From the NCBI GenBank assembly GCA_965240325.2, contig OZ251224.1, positions 3,410,001 through 3,474,000 on the forward strand: a stretch of 64,000 nucleotides of DNA. The letters are read 5' to 3'. Both the position numbers and the translations under genes were made by a program. Shown here in pieces: positions 9,443-19,974 of the stretch (position 1 is the stretch's first letter; each line of letters starts with the position of its first letter). This stretch comes from Rebecca billardiae RCC1528 (taxonomy: Eukaryota; Haptophyta). The notes beneath the pieces were generated by a model. That model did no database searches. It saw nothing but the letters and a program-made list of their open reading frames with translations, and had not been told where the DNA came from.

Positions 9443-9488
<46 letters not shown>
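9443..9488. repeat. (TA)n microsatellite
   Basis: About 23 uninterrupted TA dinucleotides lie within the non-coding 8408-10056 gap. The rest of that gap shows only the tandem duplication and the hairpin element annotated separately. Confidence 0.95.
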
Positions 9489-9494
<6 letters not shown>

Positions 9495-10056
9495 CTAGAC
9501 CAAATACGACGTGATTCTGCTGTGACACGCAAAATATCACCAGCAGCATGATACGTGACCGGCCAGTGGACAGTGGTCGAATCGGGTCAGTTACCCCCAA
9601 AAATATGGCAAACACACCGTCGTGGGACATTTGGCGACCCACGTCACCCATGACGTAGTCGCTACCCGTACGCCGTCCTGCGCGCTGGTCGCGCAAAATC
9701 GCGCGTCGCCCTCTGGCGTCGCGCTGCTCGCCTCGTCCCGTCTTGCACCAAGCCCCTAGACCTCATGGCGGCGCCGAGCGCGCCGCGTTTGGATCGCCTG
9801 GCCGGCGGCCGGCGCCCAAATGATGACGATGCGTTGGCGCGGCAGGCTGCCTGCACCATCACGGGGGCCTGCGCAGCAGCCACGCGCTCTCGCCGGAGCA
9901 CGCGGCGCGCGCGCACACGCAGCGCGCTCCAGGTGCACACAGCACCGCGCAGCGCCGCACCCGGCAGCTGCCACCGGGTCGGCCAGTCGCACATCGCGCC
10001 GCGCCGCCTTTGGCCGCGGCGGCGCGCGACAATGCGAGTCGCGCCGGCCGCGGCGC

Positions 10057-11174
10057 CTACGCTGAGCCCTCCTTTGAGGCAACGCCCTTGTAGCCCGAGA
10101 CGGGCTTCGCCGGCGCGTGCGAGCTCTCGTGCGCCGTGATCTCCTTCCAGATCTTCGGCCCCATCAGCCCCGTGCCCACGGCGACGCAGAGGATGAGGAA
10201 GTACCACACCGCCGTCCAGCCGCCCCAGTTGTTCAACGGCGCTGCGGGGCGCGCGCGCGGCGGAGGAGATAGCGCGGAGGGCGGCGGCGCGGGAGAGGGC
10301 GCACGGGGCTCAGCTCGAGCGCACGCGCACGCGCACGCGCGCGTGCAGGCGCGCGGGAGGGCCCTCCGCCGCGCCGCCATCCGCTGCGCACGCCGCGCCG
10401 CGCCGCCGCGCACCGATGAGCATCAGGCCGAAGGCGGCGGTGATGGAGCCGGAGCCGTTGATGATGCCAGTCACCGTGCCGAGCACGCGCGTGTTGCCGC
10501 CGATCGAGGGGTGGTCGGCGAGGTCGGCGGCGACGGCGGAGGTGATGATGTTGTTCGGCCCGCCGACGAGGATGCCCATCACGCCGAGCAGCACGAGCAG
10601 CAGAATCGGGTTCATGTTGTTCGAGAACATGGCGAACACCCACAGCAGCGGCGCGAGCATCGCCATGAACGTCGCGATCACACACGCGCGCCGCCCGTCA
10701 TACAAGTCGGAGACGAAGCCGACGATCACGCCGCCGGGCATCATGCCGACCGAGTAGAGCGAGGAGATCACGTTCGCCGTGTTCGTGTCGAAGTGCTGCG
10801 AGAGGAAGAACGGCAGCCAGAAGAACATCGCGTAGTTGACGAACTTGAAGAAGCCGAACGCAACGGCGTAGCCGAGGACGTTCGGAATCATGAACGCCTG
10901 AAAGAATCCGATGGTCTCCTGCTTCTCGGGGCCGGCGGAGCCGCCCGAGACGAGCTTCTCCTGCTGCGCCTTCTTCTCGGCCTCCGTCTCGATCCCCACC
11001 TCCGCCGGCCTGTTCGGCAGGAAGAAGAAGTTCACCACGCCCCACGCGCCGTTGGCGATGCCTGGCACGAGCAGCGCCCTGCGGGGCGGCGCGGGTCGCG
11101 CGGAAGACGCGCACGCGAGGCGAGGGGCGGGGCGTGAGCGGGCGGAGGCGCGGGCGGGCGGGCGATCGCGCGCC

Positions 11175-11211
<37 letters not shown>

Positions 11212-11779
11212 GCGCGCACCAGTGCCAGTCCCAGCCGGCGGCCTTCATGCCGGCGGTGGCGAGCGCGGCGATGATGTCGCCAATGTACTGGTGGCACGTC
11301 CACAGGCCGAAGATGAGGCCGCGGCCCTTCTTGGGGAACCACGCGCCCATGACGGATGTGTTCACCGGGCCGCCCGTCGACTGGAAGAAGCCGTGCGTGA
11401 ACTGCGCGAACACGAAGAGGAAGAAGCCGAAGCCGTAGTTTGTCTTCACGAGGTTTGAGAGATCGAAGACGGTGATGAGGCCGAGGCAGAGGGTCGAGCC
11501 GATGAGGCCGACGCCGATGATGACGTTCTGCGGGAACATGTCTCCGAGCCGCCCCGAGATGAACGAGCCGATGGCGTACGTGAACATGAACGCCGAGTCC
11601 ATCGTCGAGAGGATGCCCTTGTCGACGCCGTCGGCGACGAGATCTGTCTTGACGTTCGTGTAGCACTTGCGCGAGAAGTGCGCCATCGCGTAGTTGACGA
11701 AGGTGACGAAGAAGACGGCGCGCTGCCACTTGGGCATGCGCTCGTCGACGTCGCCCGTCAGTGGAGTATCGAGCGCCAT
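10057..11779 (-). CDS. SLC37-like sugar-phosphate exchanger (MFS)
   Basis: Three exons on the minus strand: 11779-11220, 11078-10414 and 10241-10057, giving 469 aa. Introns 11079-11219 and 10242-10413 both start GTGCGC and end CGCAG, joining in phases 2 and 1; the first is a multiple of three with no stop, so it can be misread as coding. The N-terminal exon (FFVTFVNYAMAHFSRKCYTNVK) and the STMDSAFMFTYAIGSF segment match the organophosphate:Pi antiporter branch of the major facilitator superfamily, i.e. SLC37 / glycerol-3-phosphate transporter-like. Around 12 hydrophobic segments are visible, and the last exon restores the final helix (GWTAVWYFLILCVAVGTGLMG). The likely role is exchange of a sugar phosphate or glycerol phosphate for phosphate across an ER or plastid membrane; substrate and membrane are inferred. 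Confidence 0.85.
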
Positions 11780-12598
11780 CGTGAGCTTGCTGCAGCGCGC
11801 GCGCCGCGCGGAAGGGATGCGACGCGCGACACGACGAGGTTGGCCTGGGCCGACGAGGGCGCGCGGGGGGCACGGCGCGCGTGCGCGCCCGAGAGAGGGG
11901 CTGGCTGCGCACGTGTGCGACGCGCGCGGGCGTAGCCACCACGCGAGCCGGCCAGCGGCCATGCGCGCGAGCGCGCGCCACGGGCGCCGCACGTGCCGGG
12001 CTGGCGTGCCGACCGCGGCGCACCGCGGGCGTGCTCGGCACGAGGCGCAAAGCCGCGCGGCGCACGCAGCCCAGCTGCTGCGTCGTGGGCTGCGCCCCAA
12101 CGCGCCCCCTCCCCACCACAACCCCCTGCCGCTCGCGCGCGCGCCGGGGGCAAGGCCCCCACGTGGCGTACCGGTCCAGGCACGCAGCGTCGGCTTCGGC
12201 GGGAGTCGCTCTCGTAGCGGCGTGCGCGGACTGCGCGGCCCTTTTCGTCGTTCCGACCCGTTTGGCGGGCCGGCGGCGTGGTGGGGAGCACCAAACCGTG
12301 CGGCTTGGCCCGTGCCGCCGTGAGTAAACGAAGCGCGTCGCGCAGTGACGCAGTCGGTCCCGGACGCGAATATGCAGCTTGCAGACGGTTGGTCGCACTC
12401 GGCTCGGGTCTTGCGCAAGCAGGAACTTAGGAAAAAGCTGGAGAAACAGACTGCTCCGACCAATCAGCACGCGCCGAGGGAAGTCCTGCTGTTGCCTGGT
12501 TTTGGCGCCCACGGTGCGCGCGTAGCCGACCAATCGCGTCCCTTGTCACCGTCGTCGTTCGCCGGCGGCCGACGAGGTTCGGCCCCAGGTCGGTACCC
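11780..12598. other. Intergenic region between divergent transporter and phosphorylase-like genes
   Basis: These 819 bases separate two outward-facing starts and must contain both promoters. The part near the transporter is extremely GC-rich with CGCG runs, and the middle is moderately GC-rich. I see no RNA gene, clear TATA box or repeat. Confidence 0.5.
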
Positions 12599-15500
12599 AT
12601 GGCGCAGCGGTACGACGACTTTGACACCTCGCTGCTGGTGGGGGTGGCGGAGGAGGCGGGGCGCGATGTGGCGACTGCGCGCTCGCGCTCGCGCTCCCGC
12701 CTCGCCACGCGCGCGGCCGCCATGTTCGCCCTCGCGGTCGCGGGCGTGTCGCTGTACGCCGTCGGCTCGGTCCTGAGCCCAAGCGCGGGCGGCGGCGCGC
12801 CGCCGCGGCTGGCGAAGTCCTCGGAGACGCGGGTGTTCGACGAGTCGGGCCGGTTCATCATGACCGACTTCGACCGGGCGAAGCCCATGTCCTCGTTCCT
12901 CCCCGGCGTCGGCGGGCTGTGGGGTCTGCCGATGTGGGTGTTCTACGTGAACCGCGGCCAGGGCATCGCGACGTTCGGCGTGACGAACAAGGACGGCGGG
13001 ATCTACATGTTCTCCACGGCGGAGAAGGCGTACCAGGTGACGCCCTTCACCGGCTTCCGCACGATGCTCAAGGGCAGCCGCGGCGGCGGCAGCACCACCT
13101 TCGAGTCGCAGCCCTTCTTCCCGGACGGCGACTCGAGCGACGACACGCCCGAGCGCGACATGTTCATCGGCACGAACGAGATGGAGATCGAGGAGCGCGA
13201 CGAGGCGAACGGGATCCAGACGAACGTGCTCTACTTCACCCCGCCGAACGAGGACTTCCCCGCGCTCGTCCGCCGCGTCACCTTCAAGAACACGGGCGAC
13301 GACGCCCTGAGCCTCGAGGTGATTGACGGCCTCGCCAAGCTCGAGCCGTACGGTGTGACGTTCGGCCAGCTGAACGCGATGGGCCGGACGATGGAGGGGT
13401 GGATGCACGTGTACAACTTCGACGACGACCACACCCGCCCCTTCTTCCACCTCGTCACCGTGCCCACCGACACCGCCGACGTCGAGCTCGTCAAGAAGGG
13501 CAACTTTGCGGTCGCGTTCGTCGAGGACGAGAACAACGTCGGCGCCGTCTCGTCGGCGCACGAGCTGCTGCCGATCATCTGCGACCAGCAGCTGGTGTTC
13601 GGCGACGACACGACGCTCTCGATCCCGCGCAAGTTCTTCGACTCCGCCGCCAACCCCGGCGGCGCCTCCGTCGACGAGATCCTGAGCAAGCCGCAGTCGA
13701 CCACCTCGCGCACGCCGTCCGCGTTCACCGGCGCCTCGTTCGCGCTCGAGCCGGGGCAGAGCGTGACGCTGGCGATCGTGATCGGCCACGCGCCCGACCT
13801 GAAGACGTTCATGGCGGACATCTCGCCCAAGCTCGTGCAGAAGGGCTTCATCTCGCGCAAGCGCACCGAGGCGCAGGCCACCGCGCAGCAGCTGACCGAC
13901 CGCGTCGCGATGACGTCGGGCGTGCCGCTCATGGATAACTACGTCAAGCAGAACTACATGGACAACGCGCTGCGCGGCGGGATGGCGTTCCCGATGGGCG
14001 GGCTGGACGGGCAGAAGCCGAAGATCTACCACGCCTTCTCGCGCATCCACGGCGACCTCGAGCGCGACTACAACAACTTCGTGCTCGAGCCGGCGTACTT
14101 CTCGCAGGGTCCCGGAAACTTCCGCGACGTGAACCAGAACCGGCGGTGCGACGTCTCGCAGCTGCCCGCCGTGCACGACTTCAACGTGCGGCAGTTCCTG
14201 TCGTACGTGCAGGCGGACGGGTACAACCAGCTCACCGTCGCCACCGCCTTCTTCAAGATCCGCGACCCGATGCACGTCAAGCAGATCGTGACGCGGATGG
14301 TCGCGCCAGGACTCGGCCACGAGCTGCTCACGGACATCCTCTCCAAGCCGTTCCGCCCGGGCCAGCTCTTCAACGACATGAAGGCGAACGGGATCAACCC
14401 GATGCTGCCGCGCGAGGAGCTGCTCGAGATCGTCACCGCCGCGGCGGAGCAGGTCCCCGCCGGCCTGTACGTCCCCAAGCAGGGCGGCTTCTGGACGGAC
14501 CACTGGACGTACACGCTCGACCTGATCAACAACTTCCTGAGCGTCTACCCGGATGAGAAGGAGTCGATGCTGTACGACTCGGAGGGCGTGCCCTTCTTCA
14601 TGTCGAACGGGCGCGTGGTGCCGCGGCACGAGAAGTACATGCTCAAGGACAACGACGGCAACGTGCGCCAGTACGACGCCGTCGTCGAGCCGCCCGAGAA
14701 GCTGGGCGCGCTGCAGGCCATGTGGGGAGACCCGGCCTACGTCGGCGACGAGTACGCGGGCGCGATGTGGCAGCGCGACGCCGAGGGCAACGTGTTCAAG
14801 GTGAAGATCGTGGCGAAGCTGGTGGTGCTCGTCACGTGCAAGTTCTCCATCCTCGACCCGCTCGGCATGGGCGTCGAGATGGAGGCGGGCAAGCCCGGCT
14901 GGAACGACGCGATGAACGGCCTGCCTGGTCTCTTTGGCTCCGAGATGCCGGCGGCGTATGAGCTGCACGAGATGCTCGACTTCACCGCGAGCGCGATCGA
15001 CGAGGTGGGGCGCGGCGTGCAGCTGCCGAGCGAGATGAGCACGCTGCTCAAGAAGATCGACAAGGCGCTCTCCGACCTCTCCGCCGGCGACCTCGACGAC
15101 TTCGGCTACTGGGACACCGTGCGCACCGCGCTTGAGAAGTACCGCGACGACACGGTCGTCACGTTCAAGGGCGACAAGGTCGAGTGGTCCGCGGCCGACC
15201 TGGGCAAGGAGTCGGGCGTGCTCGGCCGGATGCTGCAGAAGTCGAAGGACGGGATCGCGCGCGCGCTCTCCTACGCGCCCGACGGCGGCAAGCACGTCTC
15301 GCCGTGCTACTTCCGCTTCGAGGTGCGCCGCGCCCACGCGCGCGCGCGCGCACCGCGCAGCGCCCTCCCTCGCCCTCGACTCTGTCCCTCATCGGCTGTG
15401 CGCGCGCCGCCCCGCGGCGTGCGCGCGTTCGTGTGCGCAGGTGAAGCGGTACGAGCTGGTGGGGTACTCCGGGGCGCGTGGGCTGCCGACGGTCAAGGTG

Positions 15501-16465
15501 CTCGAGTTCGAGCCCGTCGCGCTCCCGCTCTTCCTCGAGGGCCCGGTGCGGCACATGAAGACGCTCAAGGATCAGCCCATGGCGACGCGCCGCACCGTCT
15601 ACCAGGCCGTGCGCAACTCCACGCTGCACGACGACAAGCTCAGCATGTACAAGATCTCCGAGTCGCTGCAGGGGCAGTCGTTCGAGGTGGGGCGCATGAT
15701 GGCCTTCAACCCGGGCTGGCTGGAGAACGAGTCCATCTGGATGCACATGTCGTACAAGTGGTACCTCGAAGTGCGCGCGCCGCGCCGCGCGCGCGCCCAA
15801 TAGCACGCGCCCTGCGGCGCGCGCGCCGCGCCGCGCGCGCGCTGGGGCTCAGCCGCGCCGCGCGCTGCCGCCGCCGCCGCCGCCGTGTGCGCGCCTGCCG
15901 TGCGCAGCTCCTGCGCGCCGGCCTCTTCGACGAGTACTTTGCCGAGATCAAGACGGGCATCGCGTGCTTCATGGACCCCAAGGTGTTCGGCCGCTCGCCG
16001 CTCGAGGCCGCCTCGTTTATCGTCTCCTCGGCGTTCCCGGAGAAGCAGCTGCACGGCTCCGGCTTCCTCGCGCGCCTCTCGGGCACCACGGCCGAGTTCC
16101 TCTCCATGTTCAACATCATGACGCAGGGCCAGGCGCCGTTCAAGCTCGACAGCAAGGGCAAGCTCGTGCTCAAGCTCGAGCCGGCCATCGCCTCGTGGAT
16201 GTGGACGGAGGAGGGCACGCTCTCGTTCAAGTTCCTTGGCGCCATCGACGTGACGTACTACAACGAGGCCAAGACCAACACGTGGGGCAAGGGCGCCTCG
16301 CAGGTCACGCACATTGAGCTGCTCTCCGACTCGGTCGCGGCGGACGCGGTCAAGCCGGTGACGATTGAGGGCGACACAGTGCCGGCGCCGCACGCGGCGG
16401 ACGTGCGCGCGCTCAAGTTCTCGAAGATCAACGTCTACATGGAGAAGGCATCCGCGGACAACTAG
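12599..16465 (+). CDS. Membrane-anchored GH94-clan glycoside phosphorylase-like enzyme
   Basis: Three exons, 12599-15322, 15441-15770 and 15908-16465, give about 1203 aa. Both introns begin GTGCGC and end GCGCAG. The middle exon is read in a different frame from its neighbours, so splicing is needed to keep the conserved sequence continuous. A short basic N-terminus precedes one hydrophobic segment (about residues 41-59), a type II anchor. The N-terminal part (FYVNRGQGIATFGVTNKDGG) is a beta-sandwich-like region, and the central region contains GWNDAMNG around residue 769, equivalent to the catalytic WND of cellobiose-phosphorylase-type enzymes. The last exon has GSGFLARLSGTTAEFL, matching the C-terminal part of that superfamily. 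The length suits the beta-1,3-glucan phosphorylase families GH149/GH161 as well as GH94. Likely phosphorolysis or turnover of beta-glucan; substrate inferred. Confidence 0.75.
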   Translation: MAQRYDDFDTSLLVGVAEEAGRDVATARSRSRSRLATRAAAMFALAVAGVSLYAVGSVLSPSAGGGAPPRLAKSSETRVFDESGRFIMTDFDRAKPMSSFLPGVGGLWGLPMWVFYVNRGQGIATFGVTNKDGGIYMFSTAEKAYQVTPFTGFRTMLKGSRGGGSTTFESQPFFPDGDSSDDTPERDMFIGTNEMEIEERDEANGIQTNVLYFTPPNEDFPALVRRVTFKNTGDDALSLEVIDGLAKLEPYGVTFGQLNAMGRTMEGWMHVYNFDDDHTRPFFHLVTVPTDTADVELVKKGNFAVAFVEDENNVGAVSSAHELLPIICDQQLVFGDDTTLSIPRKFFDSAANPGGASVDEILSKPQSTTSRTPSAFTGASFALEPGQSVTLAIVIGHAPDLKTFMADISPKLVQKGFISRKRTEAQATAQQLTDRVAMTSGVPLMDNYVKQNYMDNALRGGMAFPMGGLDGQKPKIYHAFSRIHGDLERDYNNFVLEPAYFSQGPGNFRDVNQNRRCDVSQLPAVHDFNVRQFLSYVQADGYNQLTVATAFFKIRDPMHVKQIVTRMVAPGLGHELLTDILSKPFRPGQLFNDMKANGINPMLPREELLEIVTAAAEQVPAGLYVPKQGGFWTDHWTYTLDLINNFLSVYPDEKESMLYDSEGVPFFMSNGRVVPRHEKYMLKDNDGNVRQYDAVVEPPEKLGALQAMWGDPAYVGDEYAGAMWQRDAEGNVFKVKIVAKLVVLVTCKFSILDPLGMGVEMEAGKPGWNDAMNGLPGLFGSEMPAAYELHEMLDFTASAIDEVGRGVQLPSEMSTLLKKIDKALSDLSAGDLDDFGYWDTVRTALEKYRDDTVVTFKGDKVEWSAADLGKESGVLGRMLQKSKDGIARALSYAPDGGKHVSPCYFRFEVRRAHARARAPRSALPRPRLCPSSAVRAPPRGVRAFVCAGEAVRAGGVLRGAWAADGQGARVRARRAPALPRGPGAAHEDAQGSAHGDAPHRLPGRAQLHAARRQAQHVQDLRVAAGAVVRGGAHDGLQPGLAGERVHLDAHVVQVVPRSARAAPRARPIARALRRARRAARALGLSRAARCRRRRRRVRACRAQLLRAGLFDEYFAEIKTGIACFMDPKVFGRSPLEAASFIVSSAFPEKQLHGSGFLARLSGTTAEFLSMFNIMTQGQAPFKLDSKGKLVLKLEPAIASWMWTEEGTLSFKFLGAIDVTYYNEAKTNTWGKGASQVTHIELLSDSVAADAVKPVTIEGDTVPAPHAADVRALKFSKINVYMEKASADN

Positions 16466-19400
16466 TCAGCAATGGCGACGGACTGGCCCATGATTGATTT
16501 GGACCCGCCGGCGGCGCTGCCCGCCGCGAAGGATGCTGTTGGCGGCGTTGGATCTGCGGCGCGGCTGGCACTCGACTCCAACGGACACCGCGCGGCGCGT
16601 GCCCAGCCGGGCCGCATCAGTGCGGGCGACACGTCACACGGCGGAGCAATGCTAGGCGTAAACGTCGGTCCGACTCAGACTCAGAGGCTGCTCCTCGATA
16701 TGTCATAATGGCGGTATAGCTTACTACTAGTTGCGCGGCGCGGCGGCGGCGAGCCAGTCGGGCGGTCCGTGACGCCGCCACCGCTCGGCGCGGGACCCCG
16801 GGCCCGGGGTCGTATCGTCTATCGATGATATTATAATATGACCGCGTTCCGCGGTCCTTTTCTGCATATAGAATCAACGCAGTTGGGGGTCCGCGGTGGC
16901 CGTGCAATCGCGGCTCTCTGCCGTAGTGGCAGTAACAGTTCGCCAGTTGAAGTCGGTTCTGTGAGAACAGTGACCGTCTGAATCTTAACTCTTAAGTACA
17001 GTCTAACGCTATTAGTCCGACCGTCGCCCTGCCTGCGATCCCGCGAGACTCATTCACACTTCACACAATCACAGCAGCGGACCTGAGACCGCACCCGGCA
17101 CCCGTCAAATCGGACGACGTCCGTCTGACAACTAGCTGATGCCAAATGTCCTACTGGCTGATCAGCTCGGATCCGACCCGTCCGCGATCGTGCCGAGTGA
17201 GTCGTGCCGCGGAGCTCGGAGTACTGAAGGAGTCGGGTGTGACAGCAGGGTGCTTTAGCGCTGCGGCCCGTGCCAGCCAACGACGACCAGACGCGTACTC
17301 TGGCCACTTGACCCGTTGCACGGGGCTGGAGTGACTGTACGCCCTGCTACCGCGCGCGCCGCGCGACTGGCGGGGTGATGGAGAGCGGAAGGCGACAGCA
17401 GCAGCAGTCCTCATGAAGACGATGAAGCTGGCGGCACGGGTGCACGAGGTGGCAGGCGAAAGCGCGCCGACGAGACCGCATTTGACACACCTGAGCCGCA
17501 CGCGCGTGCCGCGTCGCCGAGCCGGTCTGCAAACGCAACTACCGCGCGCGCCACGACGGCGCGGCACTAGCTGATGCAGGCCGTACTGCCGGCACTGCTT
17601 CTGCGATCATGCGCCACGGTCGCAGCTGACTGCGTGAGCAGCAAGCGGGAGGCGGGTCCGGAGGCACGTCACAGGCGCGCTCGCAGCCAGGGGTTGCGCG
17701 GTCCCACTTATCCGCCATCGTGCGCCGGGCACGTCACCTCCGATCCGGATGTGGCCAGTCCGGACTTCACGCGATCCGGGACGACGAATACGATTCGCTC
17801 GTAACGAACCGTTACGTTAAAGTCACGTCCGGCTCACACGCAGATCGCACTTTACTTAGGGAATATCGTGGGCGCGGTCTTTTCTCGCCGAATGAACGTC
17901 TCTATGCGGTCTCAAAAAATCGAAACTCGGTCTCCACCTCCCTGAAAATCGCCCCGGCCCCGGGCCCTTTTTTCTTTGATCAAAGATCTTTTTGAAACGT
18001 GGTTCGGGCCCGCACTGCGGGCTCCACGCCGCGCGCTCCGCCCTGCACCGCGGGCCATAATAGTATCAATCCGATTACTATATATATACGAGCGCATATG
18101 ATGACGAATTATTTCATAAGTGATGCTGTAACTATATATTTTAAATAGCATCTAGCTATATTCGTACTAAGCTGTGACCATTATCACACTTTATTACTAG
18201 TTCGGCGATCTATGACCGTATCACGTAATACGTATGGTCCGCCGATGCCATCATACTTGTAAGTTGTGGTGGTTCAAGGTTCAGGGCGGGGGTTCGGGCC
18301 AGGGTCTGAGGGCTGGAGGCTTCGGCCGCCAGTCTGATCACCCGGAGCCCGTTATGTTATAAATAAGGGGAATTTATTACTTCACAAGTTCACAATCACA
18401 GCAGCCCGCGACGCGGTCTGACGTCTCTAGCTGACCAGCAGCACCGAACATTCGACACTCAGACAGGCGGCTATCAATAACGTACACGCTAGATATATAT
18501 GACTACTGGTTGAAGTGTCACCCATATATTCACCGGGCAGCAGAGTGCCACGGCACCGTCGGGCCGCGCGCCAGACCAGAGACCAGAGTCGCATCAGCTA
18601 GACTAATGAGTCTTAGGAGTCTGAGAGAGCTGAACCGTACTGAGTACTCCGACGGTACGACTGATTGGCGCGGCCTCTGCCGACCGCGGGCAGCCCTCAT
18701 CCAGGCCTCGCAGGCGGACGGCTGAATGAATAATCCGACGGCGCTACTGTTTGACGATTTCACGCCGCTCAGTGACGGCCGTCGTCGCGCGCAGCGCGTC
18801 GACGATCAGCCGCGCGCGCGTCTGCGCGAGCCGTGACGTGCCGTCACGCCGCCGCGCCGCGCTGTGTGAGCTTGCCTGAAAGCGGCATGCATCATACGCG
18901 TACTGTAGCGCGCATGACAACGCAGCTACCTCGAGTGGCGCGTGTCGTCGTGTACGGTGGAGCGTTCAACCCCGTCCCCAGTAATTCTTTGCGACTGCGT
19001 GCCTCTGAATGCATCGCTGAGGTCGACTGCCGTCGAGGACGGCGCCCTGATGATCCGTCAGGAGGGGAAGAGTCACAACGAACCTACAGCGGTTGAGGGC
19101 TGTATCTGTCGCCAACATGTTCTCCCCAACACGCCGGATCGGACCACCACTGCCCCCCTCAACCCGCCAACGAACCTGGATCGAGCAACGACGGCGACAT
19201 CATGATGCCGAGCGTCGAGCGCGCTTTTGGTGATGAATGGTTTCCGGCCACTCGGCCAGGAACCGATGCAAAGTGATGGGTGAAGTTTTGAATACATATC
19301 ATAGACGCCCGTTAAACCGGCGTCGTCAAGTCGATCAGCGGAGTCGTATTCTCGGTCATACCCCTGTGGTTAAAAACACCCAGTCTACCCACAATAGTCC

Positions 19401-19974
19401 TGTATGTGTCGTTAAATCGTAGAATGAGTATAAGCTAGAGTACCGTATCTTCACACCTACCATATCTATCTTCAGGGCGCAGATTTCTTCAGCGTTTTCT
19501 CCAAAGGGTCGGCGCTGGGTCTGCCGGAGCGAAACGACGCGGCCGTTCAGCGGTTCTACGTTCTATGACGTACCTCCGAATGGTGATGGGGGTAGTACCT
19601 TGGAATAGGCCCCCAGCTACCGCCCTTGCCCCAGCACTCTTATCATATATAACTTCATCAGCTCATCATCCGGCCCGCCCCCTTGGCCATATCGGTGAAT
19701 ATGGCCACATCCAGGCAAGCCTCGTGATTAAAATCATCACCAGGCGCGTGGCGCGTTCGGGGGGCGGACGCGTCGGGGCGAGGATCAAGAACGCACGGCC
19801 AAGTTTCGGCGCAGCGTGGCTGCTCCAGCAAGGGAGTGGCTCCAACACCTTACCCACGCGGGAGCTCCCGCACCCATCTCTCGTGTCCGCCACCCAGCAC
19901 GCCGCTGGGTCGCGAGGCGGGCGCGGGTTTCGTGGAAGCCGCGCGCGCTCGGGGGCGCAGCGCGCGGGGCGCAC
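16466..19974. other. Gene-poor, AT-richer intergenic region
   Basis: About 3.5 kb with frequent stops in all frames, short AT tracts (for example 18070-18140) and a TTATAAATAAGG at about 18355-18370 that could be a TATA-like signal but has no obvious gene downstream. One dispersed-repeat copy lies at 18686-18747. I found no convincing gene, tRNA or transposon end. Confidence 0.5.
18686..18747. repeat. Dispersed repeat family 2, copy A
   Basis: This roughly 60-bp segment, containing CATCCAGGCCTCGCAGGCGG and ACGGCTGAATGAATAATCCG, is closely matched in inverted orientation at 49943-50001. It sits in non-coding DNA. No inverted ends or duplication of flanking bases are evident. Confidence 0.6.

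Noticed and set aside
12464-15337. 957-residue open frame on the minus strand
   Set aside because: It is exactly antisense to the GH94-clan gene, is Arg/Leu/Val/His-rich with no domain, and results from GC-rich codon bias keeping the complementary frame open.
18350-18372. TATA-box promoter (TTATAAATAAGG)
   Set aside because: No supported gene begins within a plausible distance downstream on either strand.
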